Below, one piece after another: positions 26,561-37,722 of a stretch of DNA of 64,000 bases. A program made the translations under genes and the position numbers. The notes beneath the pieces were generated by a model. The model was not told where the DNA came from. It saw only the letters and a program-made list of their open reading frames with translations, and ran no database searches. Within the stretch, counting starts at the first letter, position 1; every line of letters starts with the position of its first letter. The DNA comes from Geofilum rhodophaeum (GTDB taxonomy: Bacteria > Bacteroidota > Bacteroidia > Bacteroidales > Marinilabiliaceae): the NCBI RefSeq assembly GCF_002210225.1, contig NZ_MWUJ01000007.1, forward strand, positions 1 to 64,000, in the 5' to 3' direction.

Positions 26561-27283
26561 CTAGAGTTTCACCAGGCGGGCCAGGTAGTCGAAGTGGGGA
26601 CCGTCGGCAATTTTTTCGAAGCGGAAGCCGTTCTTTTCGGCATAGCGGGCCATCAGCTCGTCATCGACAAACAGCCATTTGAAGCGTTTGCCTTTGTAGT
26701 CGCCGTAGCTCATGCGGTATTCTACTTCGCCGTAGTAGCGGCCGTTCAGGTTCACCAGCATGCTGCCGTCCTCGTCTATGTAGAGGTAGCGCAGGTCCGA
26801 GCTGTCCATCAGCACTTGTCCCCCCGCCTTCAGCAGTTTACTTACCTGCTTAAAAAAGCGACCAAAGCCGTTTACGGTGCCTACCAGTCCTATGCCGTTC
26901 ATCATCAGCAAAAGGGTGTCGAAAGTCTCCGGGGCTTGCACGGTAAAGAAGTCGCCGTTGATGACCTGCTGCACGCCGCGGCGCGACATCACTTCGCAGG
27001 CTAAGGGGGAAAGCTCCAGGGCGCTTACGTCCAGTCCCTGCTCCTGCAGGTACAGGGTGTGACTGCCCATACCGGCACCAATGTCCAGCACGCGGCCCTT
27101 GCATAAAGCAAGGGCTTTCTGCTCCAGTCCGGGCATCTCCAAATAGCTCCGAAACAGGTAGTGCACCGGCAGGGTGTCGTTCTCTGCAATATCGCTCCAC
27201 ACCTTTATGTCGGTGCTGCGTTGCCCGTTCAAAAAATAATCCATCCCGGCCTGTCCCAGGGCATCAAACTGCGCTTGTATCAT
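26561..27283 (-). CDS. Class I SAM-dependent methyltransferase
   Basis: A 240-aa cytosolic protein. Motif I is VLDIGAGMGSHTLYLQEQG (~residues 65-83), motif II VSALELSPLACEVM, and the acidic motif is in INGDFFTVQ, with DTLLLMMNGIGLVG after it. These define the Rossmann methyltransferase fold. The N-terminus (MIQAQFDALGQAGMDYFLNG) is family-like for small-molecule methyltransferases. The substrate is unknown. It lies 9 nt after the DeoR-type regulator, so the two form an operon. The 267 nt between it and the large secreted protein gene hold nothing I can recognise. Confidence 0.88.
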   Translation of the reverse strand: MIQAQFDALGQAGMDYFLNGQRSTDIKVWSDIAENDTLPVHYLFRSYLEMPGLEQKALALCKGRVLDIGAGMGSHTLYLQEQGLDVSALELSPLACEVMSRRGVQQVINGDFFTVQAPETFDTLLLMMNGIGLVGTVNGFGRFFKQVSKLLKAGGQVLMDSSDLRYLYIDEDGSMLVNLNGRYYGEVEYRMSYGDYKGKRFKWLFVDDELMARYAEKNGFRFEKIADGPHFDYLARLVKL

Positions 27284-27292
27284 AAGGTAACG

Positions 27293-28075
27293 TTAATCTA
27301 CTACTACCACTTCTACCCCCATTTTTTCGAGGGCTTCTTTGTGGTCGGGCGTTATGCCACGGTCGGTAATCAGCACGTCTATCTGACTGATGTTGCAGAT
27401 GACGGCCAGGTGGCGTTTGCCAAATTTGGAGGAGTCGGCTACCACAATCACTTTGCGGGCCATTTTTATCATGGTGCGCTTGAGGGCAGCTTCTTCGAGG
27501 TCGGGCGACGAAAGGCCAAGGTTCACATCGATGCCGTCGGCAGCCAGGAAGAGCTTGTCGCCAAAGAATTTCTTGAAGTTGTCGATGGCGATGGCGCCCA
27601 CCAGGGTAAGGATGTTGTGCCGCATAATGCCTCCGGGCATTATGATGGTGATGTTGTCCATATCGGCCAACGAACTGGCTATGTTCAGGGCATTGGTGAT
27701 AACGGTGAGGCGGTTGAAGCGACTCAGGTGATTGGCAATTTCGCGGGTGGTGGTTCCGCTGTCCACCACTATGGTATCGCCATCGTCGATGTAGCGGGCG
27801 GCTTTGCGACCAATGGCTTCTTTTTCGCGCACGTGCTTGCTCTTCTTCTCCAAAAAACGCAGGTCGAGCGAAGCTTTCTCTGTTTTGATGGCGCCGCCCC
27901 GGGCCCTAATGAGCAGGTTCTTCTGCTCCAGATGGGCCAAGTCGTTGCGAATGGTTACCTCGCTCACCCCAAACTGCTCACTGAGTTCGTTCACATTTAC
28001 CTGACCTTGTTCATCGACCAGTTTAATGATGAGTCCCCTGCGTCCGGCAGTGGTTTCGGGATTGTAATTGCTCAT
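27293..28075 (-). CDS. DeoR-family transcriptional regulator
   Basis: A 260-aa cytosolic regulator. The N-terminal DeoR winged helix (~12-66) has VNVNELSEQFGVSEVTIRND as the recognition region, followed by LIRARGGA. The C-terminal DeoR sensor domain (~80-245) has VDSGTTTREIANHL and LFLAADGIDVNLGLSSPD, the sugar-phosphate-binding fold. Such proteins repress sugar or nucleoside use genes until a phosphorylated metabolite binds. The target is unknown; it is divergent from the TonB receptor gene 195 nt away and leads the methyltransferase gene. Confidence 0.93.
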   Translation of the reverse strand: MSNYNPETTAGRRGLIIKLVDEQGQVNVNELSEQFGVSEVTIRNDLAHLEQKNLLIRARGGAIKTEKASLDLRFLEKKSKHVREKEAIGRKAARYIDDGDTIVVDSGTTTREIANHLSRFNRLTVITNALNIASSLADMDNITIIMPGGIMRHNILTLVGAIAIDNFKKFFGDKLFLAADGIDVNLGLSSPDLEEAALKRTMIKMARKVIVVADSSKFGKRHLAVICNISQIDVLITDRGITPDHKEALEKMGVEVVVVD

Positions 28076-28101
28076 GGCTCCTTTACTTGATGCTTCAACT
28101 G

Positions 28102-28109
28102 CAAAGGTA
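28102..28109 (-). promoter_or_regulatory. -7 box of the DeoR-type regulator
   Basis: TACCTTTG on the minus strand, 26 nt before the start codon. No good -33 at standard spacing. Confidence 0.4.
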
Positions 28110-28270
28110 CCTCTTTTTCAACAAAAAACAGTGCAAGCAGCCCGCACAGCAGAGGCAACCATATATCTAGTGCGGCCTCTTAACAATTCTTTAACAATAA
28201 ACCTGAAACACCGCGTTAAACAATTGCCCTGTGCGTCTGTCTCAATACCATAAACCAAGAAATACATCCA

Positions 28271-30742
28271 ATGAAGCAAATACTTCTGAGTAAGATTCTT
28301 TTCACCAGCATTATTTCTTTAACAACACTTTTCTTTAGCGCCAAGGCCGAACCGGTAAGCGAAGCTTCGGGCATTACGGGGCGGGTGGTGGACCAAAGCG
28401 GGGGCGAAACGCTGCCTTATGCCACGGTGGCTGTTTACAACAGCGATTCTACCTTGGTAGATGGGGGCATAACCGACGAGACGGGACGCTTCACCTTTAC
28501 GCTGCCGCCCGGCAACTACTACATGGAAGTGCAGTTTGTGGCCTACAACAAGGAGGTGGTTTCAAATATTGAATTGAGCACGCGTCGTGAGCAGCTCGAT
28601 TTGGGCACAATCGCACTCAGCTCCTCAGCAACCGATCTCGACGAGGTGACCGTAACCGGTGAGCGCAGCGAGATGGTGATTGGGGTGGACCGCAAGGTGT
28701 TTAATGTGGGGGCAGATTTGTCCAACTCGGGCAATTCGGCGGCAGAGATTCTCGACAACATACCCACGGTGGCGGTAGATGCCGATGGCAATGTTTCGCT
28801 GCGCGGAAGTGGCGGTGTACGTATGCTCATTGACGGGAAGCCTTCGGGACTGGTAAATGCGGGCAATGCGGAAGCATTGCGCGCCCTGCAGGGCAACATG
28901 ATCGAGCGGGTCGAGGTCATCACCAACCCCAGTGCCCGCTACGAGGCAGAGGGCATGGTGGGCATCATCAACATCGTTCTGAAAAAAGACCAGCGCAAAG
29001 GGGTCAACGGGTCCTTTGAGGGTACGGTGGGCCTCCCACAAAGATATTCGGCGGGGGCCAATGTAAATTTCCGTCGCGAAAAGGTCAATTACTTCATCAA
29101 TTATGGGGTTCGGTACAGCGAAAGGGAGGGCAGCGGTTTTAGCGACCAGACCTTTCCGCAGGCCAATCCGCCTTTCAGCACCCGCATCGACAACGAACGC
29201 AATCGCAGTGGCTGGTCGCAGAACCTGCGTGGGGGCATGGATTTCTTTTTAACGCCCACCGCCACGCTTACTGCGGCGGCCTTGGTGCGTTTCGACGATG
29301 AAGAAAATCTGGGCAGCGTGCGCTACAGCGACTTTGCGCAGGACAGCAACGAGCCCTTCCGCATTTCGGAGCGGGTCGACTTGGAGACGGAAATGGAACG
29401 CAATATGGAATACTCCCTGAATTTTGAGCAAAAGTTCAGCGACCATGAAGCGCACACCCTCAATGCTTTTGTGCAATACATGGAGGACAGTGAAACGGAG
29501 GAGTCGGACCTTACCGAAACGGTGCTGTTGGGAGCAGATGCCGACGAGCAGCTGTTTCAGCAGGTGTACAATAAGGAGCAGGAAGAAAACTGGTTGTTTC
29601 AGGCCGACTATGTGCATCCCTTTGGGGAAGAGGGGCGACTGGAAGCCGGTTTGCGCAGTGAGCTGCGCAACATACGCAACCCTTACGAGGTGGAGGAATT
29701 GGAGAACGGCAACTGGACGGCCTTGCCCGAATACACGAACAATTTCAGCTACGACGAGAATGTGTTTGCCGGTTATCTGCAGGGGGCCGACAAATTTGGA
29801 CCGGTGAGTGTTCAGGCGGGCCTACGTGCCGAATATTCAGACATCACCACATTTCTGGAACAAGGGGCGGTTAAAAACCAGCGCGATTACCTACACTTCT
29901 TCCCTACCCTGCACACCACCTACCATTTCTCGACCTACAATGCCTGGCAAATCAGCTACAGCCGACGCATCAACCGACCCCATTTTTGGAGCTTGAATCC
30001 TTTTTACGGCTTCAGCGATTCGCGCAACATACGCACAGGCAATCCCAATTTGGAGCCTGAGTTTACCGATGCCTACGAGAGTGGCTGGGTGTATTCGACC
30101 GACAATTCATCAATTTACGCCGGTATTTATTACCGCCACACCAGCGATGTAATAGAGCGCATCAGCTATGTCGACGACAACGGCATCACCTACTCGGTTC
30201 CCCGTAACCTGGCCGAGCGGCATGCCTACGGGGCGGAGACCAACCTGTCATTTAGTCCACTCAAGTGGTGGGACCTATCGACCAACTTCAACTTTTACCG
30301 CATGCAAACCGAAGGGGTTTTTGAATACAACGAACAGCGGATGGATTTGAGTGCCGACACTTACTCCTGGGACACACGCATCAACTCGCGCATGCGCTGG
30401 GACAACGACCTGAGTTTTCAAACGACCTTTTTTTACCGCGGCAAACAAGAAACTACGCAGGGCAAGCGCCTGCCCTTTTACATGTTGAATGCCACGTTCA
30501 GCAAAGAGGTGCTGAAAGGGAACGGCACGCTCAGTTTAAATGTGCGTGATGTGCTGAACAGTCGTAAGTTTCGCTATGAGCTGAACCAGCCCGACCTCAT
30601 CTCTGTAAACGAACACCGCTGGAGCGGTCAGGAAATTCGTCTGACTTTTGTTTACCGCCTCAACCAGAAAAATCTGGGACGAAACGGTGGCAACGGTGGC
30701 GGCAGAGATGAGGGCGGACCGGGAGGGGAAGAGGGCTTTTAG
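28271..30742 (+). CDS. TonB-dependent receptor-type outer membrane protein
   Basis: An 823-aa outer-membrane protein. The signal peptide (ILFTSIISLTTLFFSAKA) leads to a carboxypeptidase-regulatory-like domain (~35-120, GITGRVVDQSGGETLPYATV) and a plug (~125-235, LDEVTVTGERSEM, then VSLRGSGGVRMLIDGKPSGL). The rest is a barrel of the outer membrane beta-barrel family type, with SRRINRPHFWSLNPF and GNPNLEPE. It is not a SusC-length protein and has no SusD partner. The end is a Gly/Glu-rich tail (RNGGNGGGRDEGGPGGEEGF) rather than the usual aromatic strand. Substrate unknown; it converges with the xylan-related operon, 2 nt apart. Confidence 0.92.
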   Translation: MKQILLSKILFTSIISLTTLFFSAKAEPVSEASGITGRVVDQSGGETLPYATVAVYNSDSTLVDGGITDETGRFTFTLPPGNYYMEVQFVAYNKEVVSNIELSTRREQLDLGTIALSSSATDLDEVTVTGERSEMVIGVDRKVFNVGADLSNSGNSAAEILDNIPTVAVDADGNVSLRGSGGVRMLIDGKPSGLVNAGNAEALRALQGNMIERVEVITNPSARYEAEGMVGIINIVLKKDQRKGVNGSFEGTVGLPQRYSAGANVNFRREKVNYFINYGVRYSEREGSGFSDQTFPQANPPFSTRIDNERNRSGWSQNLRGGMDFFLTPTATLTAAALVRFDDEENLGSVRYSDFAQDSNEPFRISERVDLETEMERNMEYSLNFEQKFSDHEAHTLNAFVQYMEDSETEESDLTETVLLGADADEQLFQQVYNKEQEENWLFQADYVHPFGEEGRLEAGLRSELRNIRNPYEVEELENGNWTALPEYTNNFSYDENVFAGYLQGADKFGPVSVQAGLRAEYSDITTFLEQGAVKNQRDYLHFFPTLHTTYHFSTYNAWQISYSRRINRPHFWSLNPFYGFSDSRNIRTGNPNLEPEFTDAYESGWVYSTDNSSIYAGIYYRHTSDVIERISYVDDNGITYSVPRNLAERHAYGAETNLSFSPLKWWDLSTNFNFYRMQTEGVFEYNEQRMDLSADTYSWDTRINSRMRWDNDLSFQTTFFYRGKQETTQGKRLPFYMLNATFSKEVLKGNGTLSLNVRDVLNSRKFRYELNQPDLISVNEHRWSGQEIRLTFVYRLNQKNLGRNGGNGGGRDEGGPGGEEGF

Positions 30743-30744
30743 CC

Positions 30745-32295
30745 CTATTCCTTATTTCCCTGGCTCAGGCGTTCCTGATAATAAGCATCCAAAACACGTA
30801 AGGCATCCTCATCGGGCACCTCGCCCAGACGGGCATCGGGCCCCAAGTACATAACGGCAGGATTCCCGGCGCTGAAGGCAGGCCACTCGGGCAGACCCTC
30901 TCCGTTGGGATGGCCGTACTTGGCAAAGTTGGTCCAGTAAGTACCCATAATCTCTGAGAGTACCTGATCGCCAGGCTGAGTGTGCGGATGTTCGGGATCA
31001 ATGTGCATAAATACGAAAGGCACATCCACGCCGTGGGGCGTGCCGTGATCGGCCTGGGGCGAATCGGCGGGGTATTCGGGGTGCTGATCAAAGTAGTAGT
31101 AAAACACTTCACCCGTTCCGGTTTGCGATTGCAATTGGGCCCACTTCCAGGTATGCCAGCCAAAGGCTGCATCGCGCATCAGGTTACGAGCAGCACGCTT
31201 CACCTCTCCATCTGTTAAGGGATAGGCTTCCAACAGGGCATCGGCGTGATCGCCAAAACGATGGCGCACATTACTTACATATTCCTCGGCGGTTCTTCCA
31301 GCCGGAAAACTCAGGCCTTCATCGGAATTGTAACCAATCAGTACAGGCACATCGTTGTAAGCACCTTGCTCGTACAATGCCACCTGGTCGCCGGGCAACA
31401 CATAGCCATCTACAATGGGCCAGCCCCCGGGCATGGTCCATCCCTGCGGAATCAAGTCCTCGGCAGGCAAGGCACGCATTTCGGCAATGGAACTCAAGCC
31501 CTTGGCTTCCACATAAGCCATCCCATCCTGCTCGGCCATTTCCAAGGTCTTCATGTTTTCGCCGGGAAAGGTTTCTGAGCGGGTGGGACCAAAAGAACCG
31601 CCACTTTGCGATATGGCACCCTGAAACAGACCTTTGGCCAGCGGCGAAGCACAAAGCATGCTTACCGAAATGCCGCCGGCCGATTCGCCAAAGATGGTCA
31701 CCTTGTTGGGGTCGCCTCCAAAGGAGGCGATGTTGTCCTTGACCCACTGCAGACCAGCAATCTGGTCGAGCAGTCCGTAGTTACCGGATACGCCGTTGGG
31801 ACTCTCGGCACTCAACTCGGGATGGGCCAAAAAGCCCAGCTGTCCCACCCGGTAAGCCACACTGACCACCACAACCCCCTTACGGGCCAGGTGCTCGCCA
31901 TTGTGTACGGGGTCAGAGGTCGATCCAAAGCTGAACCCTCCCCCATAAATCCACACCATTACCGGCAGTTGCTCTTCGGCAGTATGGGCCGGGGTCCATA
32001 CGTTGAGGTAAAGACAGTCCTCACTCTTTCCCGAAGCCGGATTGCCGCCCTGCATGGGTGCCGGGGCATACTCCTTGGTCGACTTAACGCCGTCCCAACT
32101 TTCAGCGGGCTGCGGCGCTTTCCAGCGCAGTTCACCAACGGGAGGGGCAGCAAAGGGGATGCCTTTAAACACACGCAAGTCCCCTTCAATACTTCCCTCA
32201 ACAATGCCTTGTTGCACTTTTACCTGCTCAGGCGGAAGCTCAGCACAGGCACTTAAAGATAAGACAGCAATCAAAACAACTAACAATCTGGTCAT
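30745..32295 (-). CDS. Lipoprotein type B carboxylesterase
   Basis: A 516-aa alpha/beta-hydrolase of the carboxylesterase family. A lipobox in LLVVLIAVLSLSACAELPP marks it as a lipoprotein. Catalytic residues are visible: Ser in FGESAGGISVSML (~204), Glu in GYNSDEGLSF and His in DHGTPHGVDVPF. The oxyanion sequence is VMVWIYGGGFSFGS. It probably removes acetyl or similar ester groups from sugars or small esters. It is the third gene of the GH3-CE1-carboxylesterase operon, 12 nt after the CE1-like gene. Confidence 0.93.
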   Translation of the reverse strand: MTRLLVVLIAVLSLSACAELPPEQVKVQQGIVEGSIEGDLRVFKGIPFAAPPVGELRWKAPQPAESWDGVKSTKEYAPAPMQGGNPASGKSEDCLYLNVWTPAHTAEEQLPVMVWIYGGGFSFGSTSDPVHNGEHLARKGVVVVSVAYRVGQLGFLAHPELSAESPNGVSGNYGLLDQIAGLQWVKDNIASFGGDPNKVTIFGESAGGISVSMLCASPLAKGLFQGAISQSGGSFGPTRSETFPGENMKTLEMAEQDGMAYVEAKGLSSIAEMRALPAEDLIPQGWTMPGGWPIVDGYVLPGDQVALYEQGAYNDVPVLIGYNSDEGLSFPAGRTAEEYVSNVRHRFGDHADALLEAYPLTDGEVKRAARNLMRDAAFGWHTWKWAQLQSQTGTGEVFYYYFDQHPEYPADSPQADHGTPHGVDVPFVFMHIDPEHPHTQPGDQVLSEIMGTYWTNFAKYGHPNGEGLPEWPAFSAGNPAVMYLGPDARLGEVPDEDALRVLDAYYQERLSQGNKE

Positions 32296-32307
32296 TACTC
32301 AGTTCTT

Positions 32308-33492
<1,185 letters not shown>

Positions 33493-33499
33493 TCAGCTT

Positions 33500-36103
33500 T
33501 TATTGAAGGACCACCTTCAGGGGCGTCAAATCTTTTGCGTCGGAACTGTTGCCGTACAAGACTTCGTATTCCCCTGGAACGATGGCCATTTTGCGTTGTT
33601 CCCAGTCGTAGAACTCAAAAGATGTGGGCGGCAAAGTAATGTTGGCCTTGGTCTTTTCTCCGGCAGCCAGTTCAACCCGCTGAAATCCTTTAAGGGTTTT
33701 GAGCGGACCGTCAATATCGCCTACCTTGCGCACATAAACCTGAACAATCTCCACCCCGTCTCTGTCCCCTATATTTTTAACAGGAACGGATAATTCGATG
33801 GCTTCTGAAGTGGAAGCCTTGGTCTTGCTTAAACGGCCTTTGCCCAATTCAAACTTTGTATAGCTGAGTCCGTAACCAAAGGGGAAAAGATAGTCGGTGG
33901 TATAACGGTAGGTACGCCCCTTCATCGAATAATCTTCAAAATCGCCCAACTTATCGGAATTGCGATAGAAACTGATCGGTAGCTTACCACCAGGATTGTA
34001 ATCCCCAAAGAGTACGTCGGCCACAGCCAATCCACCCATTTCGCCGGGGTACCAGGCTTGCAGAATGGCATCACAGCTTTCCAGCTCGGGTTCAAAAGCG
34101 ATGGCTGATCCGGAACAATTCACAAAAACGACGGTTTTACCGGCTTCCTTAAGGGCTTTTAGCGCATTGCGCTGCACGGCAGGAAGCTCCATGTCGGTGC
34201 GATCGCCACCCTTAAACCCAGGATATGCTACCGGCATCTCCTCTCCCTCGAGCAAACCAGAAAGTCCACCTACAAACACCACCGTTTCGATGCCATCCAG
34301 TTTCTTAATCAATGATGTATAATCCACGTCCTCTTCACGACCAAAATCAAACTCAATGTTGGCCTCCCAGTTTTCGCGTTGCGCATAGCGTATTTTAATG
34401 CGATAAGTCTCCCCTTCTTCTACCCGATAATGCAGCTTGGCATTGGTGGTTCTCCAGTTGGTGTAAGAGGTCAATGTATCCTCGTTTACCGTCAATTCAT
34501 AAAATCCGGTTGCTCCGCCTCTAAACACAATATCCTCCGTAGCTTCCGCTACAAATTCTCCCTCGTAAACAGCAGAAAAATCTTCCAGCCAAACCCCGGG
34601 TGCAAATTCATGCTGACCGGCAGCTGTCAAAAACAAAGGATTGGCTATCTGCTGTTTAACAACAGGCTGCCCCTCAAAATCAGGATGATTCCAATAGGTG
34701 GCATCAAAACCACGGCGACCATCACTCCGAATTTTGTTGAAATAGCTAACCGTTACTTTATTATCGACCAAGTCCACCCCCTTATAGTACAACACTTTAT
34801 CCTCAGAAATCTTGGATTGAATGCCATCCAAAATGGTAATGGTATTAATGGGGGTGCCGTTGTAGTTGCCCCAGAGCATCACTTCGTCGTTGGCATTGGG
34901 ACCAACCACCGCAATTTTCTCAACAGCGTGTTTGTTGAGTGGAAGCACATTGTTTTTGTTGTGCAGCAGGGTCATGGATTGCTGCGCCATCTTATAAGTC
35001 AACTCTTGATGCTTTTTACTATTCAAAACCGAGGCAGGAATTTGCGCCCAGGGCACCAGCTCGTCATCGTCCATTTCACCCAGATCAAAACGCCCGATCA
35101 ACACACGCATCAAACTCCGATCGATGTCCTCCTCGCGAACCAGATCCATTTCTACAGCCTGAGGCAGCAATTTATAATGATAGTTGTCCCAAATACACTC
35201 CACATCGGTGCCTGCCATTACCGCACGAGCGGCAGCGTGTACCGGTGTTGACGACACGCCATGGGTGGTATAAAAGTCCGTAACGGCACCACAATCCGCC
35301 ACCACCAAATGCTCATAGCCCCATTCTTCGCGCAAAATACGCTGTAACAAACGGGTGTTGCTGCAACAGGGTTCATCGTCCTGACGATGGTAAGCACACA
35401 TCACCTGACGCACATCCGCATCCTGGACCAGTGCCTTAAAGGCCGGCATATAGGTTTCGTAAAACTCGCGGGGACTCACATCGTTTACATTAAGCTCGTG
35501 GCGACTCCATTCGGGTCCCGAGTGTACCACAAAGTGCTTGGCACAAGCCAGAAGTTTGCGGTAACGGGCATCCTCCGGCCCCTGCAAACCTTTTACCACC
35601 TGAACGCCCATACGCGAAGTCAGGTAAGGATCCTCTCCATAAGTCTCCTGTCCCCTGCCCCAACGGGGGTCTCTGAAAATATTAACATTGGGGGTCCATA
35701 CCGAGAGACTCAGAAAACGGCGGTTTTCTTCGCCCCTGCGCATGGCCTGGTGGTACTTAGCACGCCCCTCATCCGAAACAGCATCGAAAATTTGATACAC
35801 CAGCGTATCGTTAAAGGAGGCGGCCATACCAATGTTTTGTGGAAAAACCGTCACGCTGTCGTTGTTGGCATAGCCATGCAGCGCTTCGCTCCACCAGTTA
35901 AAGCGTTTGATACCCAAACGCGGAATGGCTTCGGACTGGTCGCACATCAAAGAGGCCTTCTCTTCCAGAGTCAACCTGCCTATTAAATCGCGGGCACGTT
36001 CCTCCGAACTAAGCTTCGGATCCTGAAAAGGATATACTTGTGCGCCTACTTGAGCGAAAAAGGCCAGACAGCCCAAAACGCAGAACAAACTTCTTACTTT
36101 CAT
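33500..36103 (-). CDS. GH3 glycosidase with PA14 domain (beta-xylosidase/glucosidase type)
   Basis: An 867-aa secreted glycosidase with a signal peptide (ending FFAQVGAQ). The GH3 N-terminal barrel (~30-330) has FNWWSEALHGYAN and the nucleophile Asp in LVVADCGAVTDFY (~270). The GH3 C-terminal domain is split by a PA14 insertion (~475-610, YEGEFVAEATEDIVFRGGAT). A Fn3-like domain closes the protein (VKNIGDRDGVEIVQVYVRK). The WWSEALHG and ADCGA motifs fit xylan 1,4-beta-xylosidase-like GH3s. It leads the operon with the two esterases. The start is the ATG at 36103; an earlier ATG six codons upstream would spoil the signal peptide. Confidence 0.94.
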   Translation of the reverse strand: MKVRSLFCVLGCLAFFAQVGAQVYPFQDPKLSSEERARDLIGRLTLEEKASLMCDQSEAIPRLGIKRFNWWSEALHGYANNDSVTVFPQNIGMAASFNDTLVYQIFDAVSDEGRAKYHQAMRRGEENRRFLSLSVWTPNVNIFRDPRWGRGQETYGEDPYLTSRMGVQVVKGLQGPEDARYRKLLACAKHFVVHSGPEWSRHELNVNDVSPREFYETYMPAFKALVQDADVRQVMCAYHRQDDEPCCSNTRLLQRILREEWGYEHLVVADCGAVTDFYTTHGVSSTPVHAAARAVMAGTDVECIWDNYHYKLLPQAVEMDLVREEDIDRSLMRVLIGRFDLGEMDDDELVPWAQIPASVLNSKKHQELTYKMAQQSMTLLHNKNNVLPLNKHAVEKIAVVGPNANDEVMLWGNYNGTPINTITILDGIQSKISEDKVLYYKGVDLVDNKVTVSYFNKIRSDGRRGFDATYWNHPDFEGQPVVKQQIANPLFLTAAGQHEFAPGVWLEDFSAVYEGEFVAEATEDIVFRGGATGFYELTVNEDTLTSYTNWRTTNAKLHYRVEEGETYRIKIRYAQRENWEANIEFDFGREEDVDYTSLIKKLDGIETVVFVGGLSGLLEGEEMPVAYPGFKGGDRTDMELPAVQRNALKALKEAGKTVVFVNCSGSAIAFEPELESCDAILQAWYPGEMGGLAVADVLFGDYNPGGKLPISFYRNSDKLGDFEDYSMKGRTYRYTTDYLFPFGYGLSYTKFELGKGRLSKTKASTSEAIELSVPVKNIGDRDGVEIVQVYVRKVGDIDGPLKTLKGFQRVELAAGEKTKANITLPPTSFEFYDWEQRKMAIVPGEYEVLYGNSSDAKDLTPLKVVLQ

Positions 36104-36201
36104 GGCATAACATGTTAACAACCCTTAAAAGTAAGAAGCTTTTGGGACTTCTGCTTCTGATTTCAGACACGATACCTTTAAAATCAGATACAAGTCGCCC
36201 C

Positions 36202-37623
36202 CTAGCGCCGCTCCAGCAAGACCACGTTTTCAACGTGGTGGGTATGCGGAAACATATCCACCGGTTGCACACGGGTAACGCGGTAGCGCAAATCCAGCAA
36301 TTGCAAATCACGCGCCTGAGTGGCCGAGTTACAGCTCACATATACAATCTTATCGGGAGCCGCATTCAAGATGGTTTGCACCACATCGGCATGCATTCCG
36401 GCACGCGGAGGATCGGTAATGATGACATCGGGGCGACCGTGCTCCTCAAACAGCTCGGCAGTAAGCAGGTCCTTCATGTCCCCCGCCATAAACACAGTAT
36501 TGTCAATCTGGTTGATCTTTGCATTGACCACGGCATCTTCAATGGCTTCGGGCACGTACTCGATGCCTACCACCTTGGCCGCCTGGCGGGCCACAAAATT
36601 GGCTATGGTGCCGGTGCCGGTGTACAAGTCGTACACCACCTCCTTGCCGCTTAAGCCGGCAAATTCGCGCGCTACCTGGTACAGATGCAGGGCCTGCTCA
36701 GAATTGGTCTGGAAAAAGGACTTGGGACCAATCTTAAATTTCAGCCCCTCCATCTCCTCAAATATGTGGTCGCGACCGGCATAAAGCTGAATGTCCAAAT
36801 CGCCAATGGTGTCGTTGGCCTTGGGATTGATGACGTACATCCAGGAAGTAACATCGGGAAAAAGGCCAATCAGATGATCGAACAAGGCCTTGCGGGCGGA
36901 CTCGTCCTCCTGAAAGAGCGACAACACCACCATCACCTCACCCAAAGAAGTATTGCGTATCATTAAGGTGCGCAAAAGTCCCGCTTTTGCGCGCAAATCG
37001 TAAAAGGGCAATGCATTGGCCAGGGCATACTCGCGCAAAGCATTACGAATGGCATTAGAAGGCTCGGCCATCAAATGACATTGCGCAATGTCCACCACCT
37101 TATCAAACATTCCCGGAATGTGAAAACCCAGACCGTTCTTGTTCTTCACTTCTTCCTCGCGCTCCATTTCTTCGAGACTCAACCAGCGCTTGTTCGAAAA
37201 GGTGAACTCCAGCTTGTTGCGGTAAAAGCGCTCGGCGGGGGAGCCCATGATGGACTGCACCTCGGGCAGTTCCACTTTGCCTATGCGCTGGAGATTGTTG
37301 ACTACTTCCCGCTCCTTAAACTTAAGTTGTTCGGCATAGGGCAGACTCTGCCATTTGCAACCGCCGCAAACCCCAAAGTGCGCGCAAAAAGGTTCAACCC
37401 GCAAATCGGAATAGTGGTGGAATTTCACCGGAAAACCCTCGTAGTAGGACCTGCGCTTTTTATTCACCTGCACGTCAACGATGTCGCCCGGAACGGCCTG
37501 GGTCACAAAAACCACCTTATCGTCTACCTTTCCCATAGCCTTTCCCTCGGCCGCCACATCGGTCACCACCAGGCGCTCCAACAAGGGCTTGTTTCTTCTG
37601 GATCTTCCCACTTTTTGCTGCAT
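36202..37623 (-). CDS. rlmD: 23S rRNA (uracil-5-)-methyltransferase RlmD-like
   Basis: A 473-aa cytosolic RNA m5U methyltransferase. The N-terminal TRAM domain (~13-70) is followed by the Fe-S cysteines CAHFGVCGGCKWQ plus the Cys in VDIAQCHLM. The methyltransferase domain has SFFQTNSEQALHLY, the SAM loop YDLYTGTGTIANFVA, DPPRAGMH and the nucleophile Cys in YVSCNSATQARDL. All catalytic elements are present. TrmA/RlmCD-type specificity is hard to assign; RlmD (U1939) is the best guess. It is divergent from the QueF-like gene. Confidence 0.88.
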   Translation of the reverse strand: MQQKVGRSRRNKPLLERLVVTDVAAEGKAMGKVDDKVVFVTQAVPGDIVDVQVNKKRRSYYEGFPVKFHHYSDLRVEPFCAHFGVCGGCKWQSLPYAEQLKFKEREVVNNLQRIGKVELPEVQSIMGSPAERFYRNKLEFTFSNKRWLSLEEMEREEEVKNKNGLGFHIPGMFDKVVDIAQCHLMAEPSNAIRNALREYALANALPFYDLRAKAGLLRTLMIRNTSLGEVMVVLSLFQEDESARKALFDHLIGLFPDVTSWMYVINPKANDTIGDLDIQLYAGRDHIFEEMEGLKFKIGPKSFFQTNSEQALHLYQVAREFAGLSGKEVVYDLYTGTGTIANFVARQAAKVVGIEYVPEAIEDAVVNAKINQIDNTVFMAGDMKDLLTAELFEEHGRPDVIITDPPRAGMHADVVQTILNAAPDKIVYVSCNSATQARDLQLLDLRYRVTRVQPVDMFPHTHHVENVVLLERR

Positions 37624-37636
37624 TTATAATTTGGCG

Positions 37637-37644
37637 CAAAGGTA
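37637..37644 (-). promoter_or_regulatory. -7 box of rlmD
   Basis: TACCTTTG on the minus strand, 13 nt before the rlmD start, implying a nearly leaderless mRNA. Confidence 0.4.
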
Positions 37645-37674
37645 GGAAAAGTTTTTTCAACTGAACTAAAACAC

Positions 37675-37682
37675 TAACTTTG
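37675..37682 (+). promoter_or_regulatory. -7 box of the QueF-like gene
   Basis: TAACTTTG, 40 nt before the ATG, with a T-rich run (37652-37657) near the -33 position. Confidence 0.45.
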
Positions 37683-37722
37683 CGCTTTCAATTTCAAAGC
37701 CAACAACACATTACAACTTATC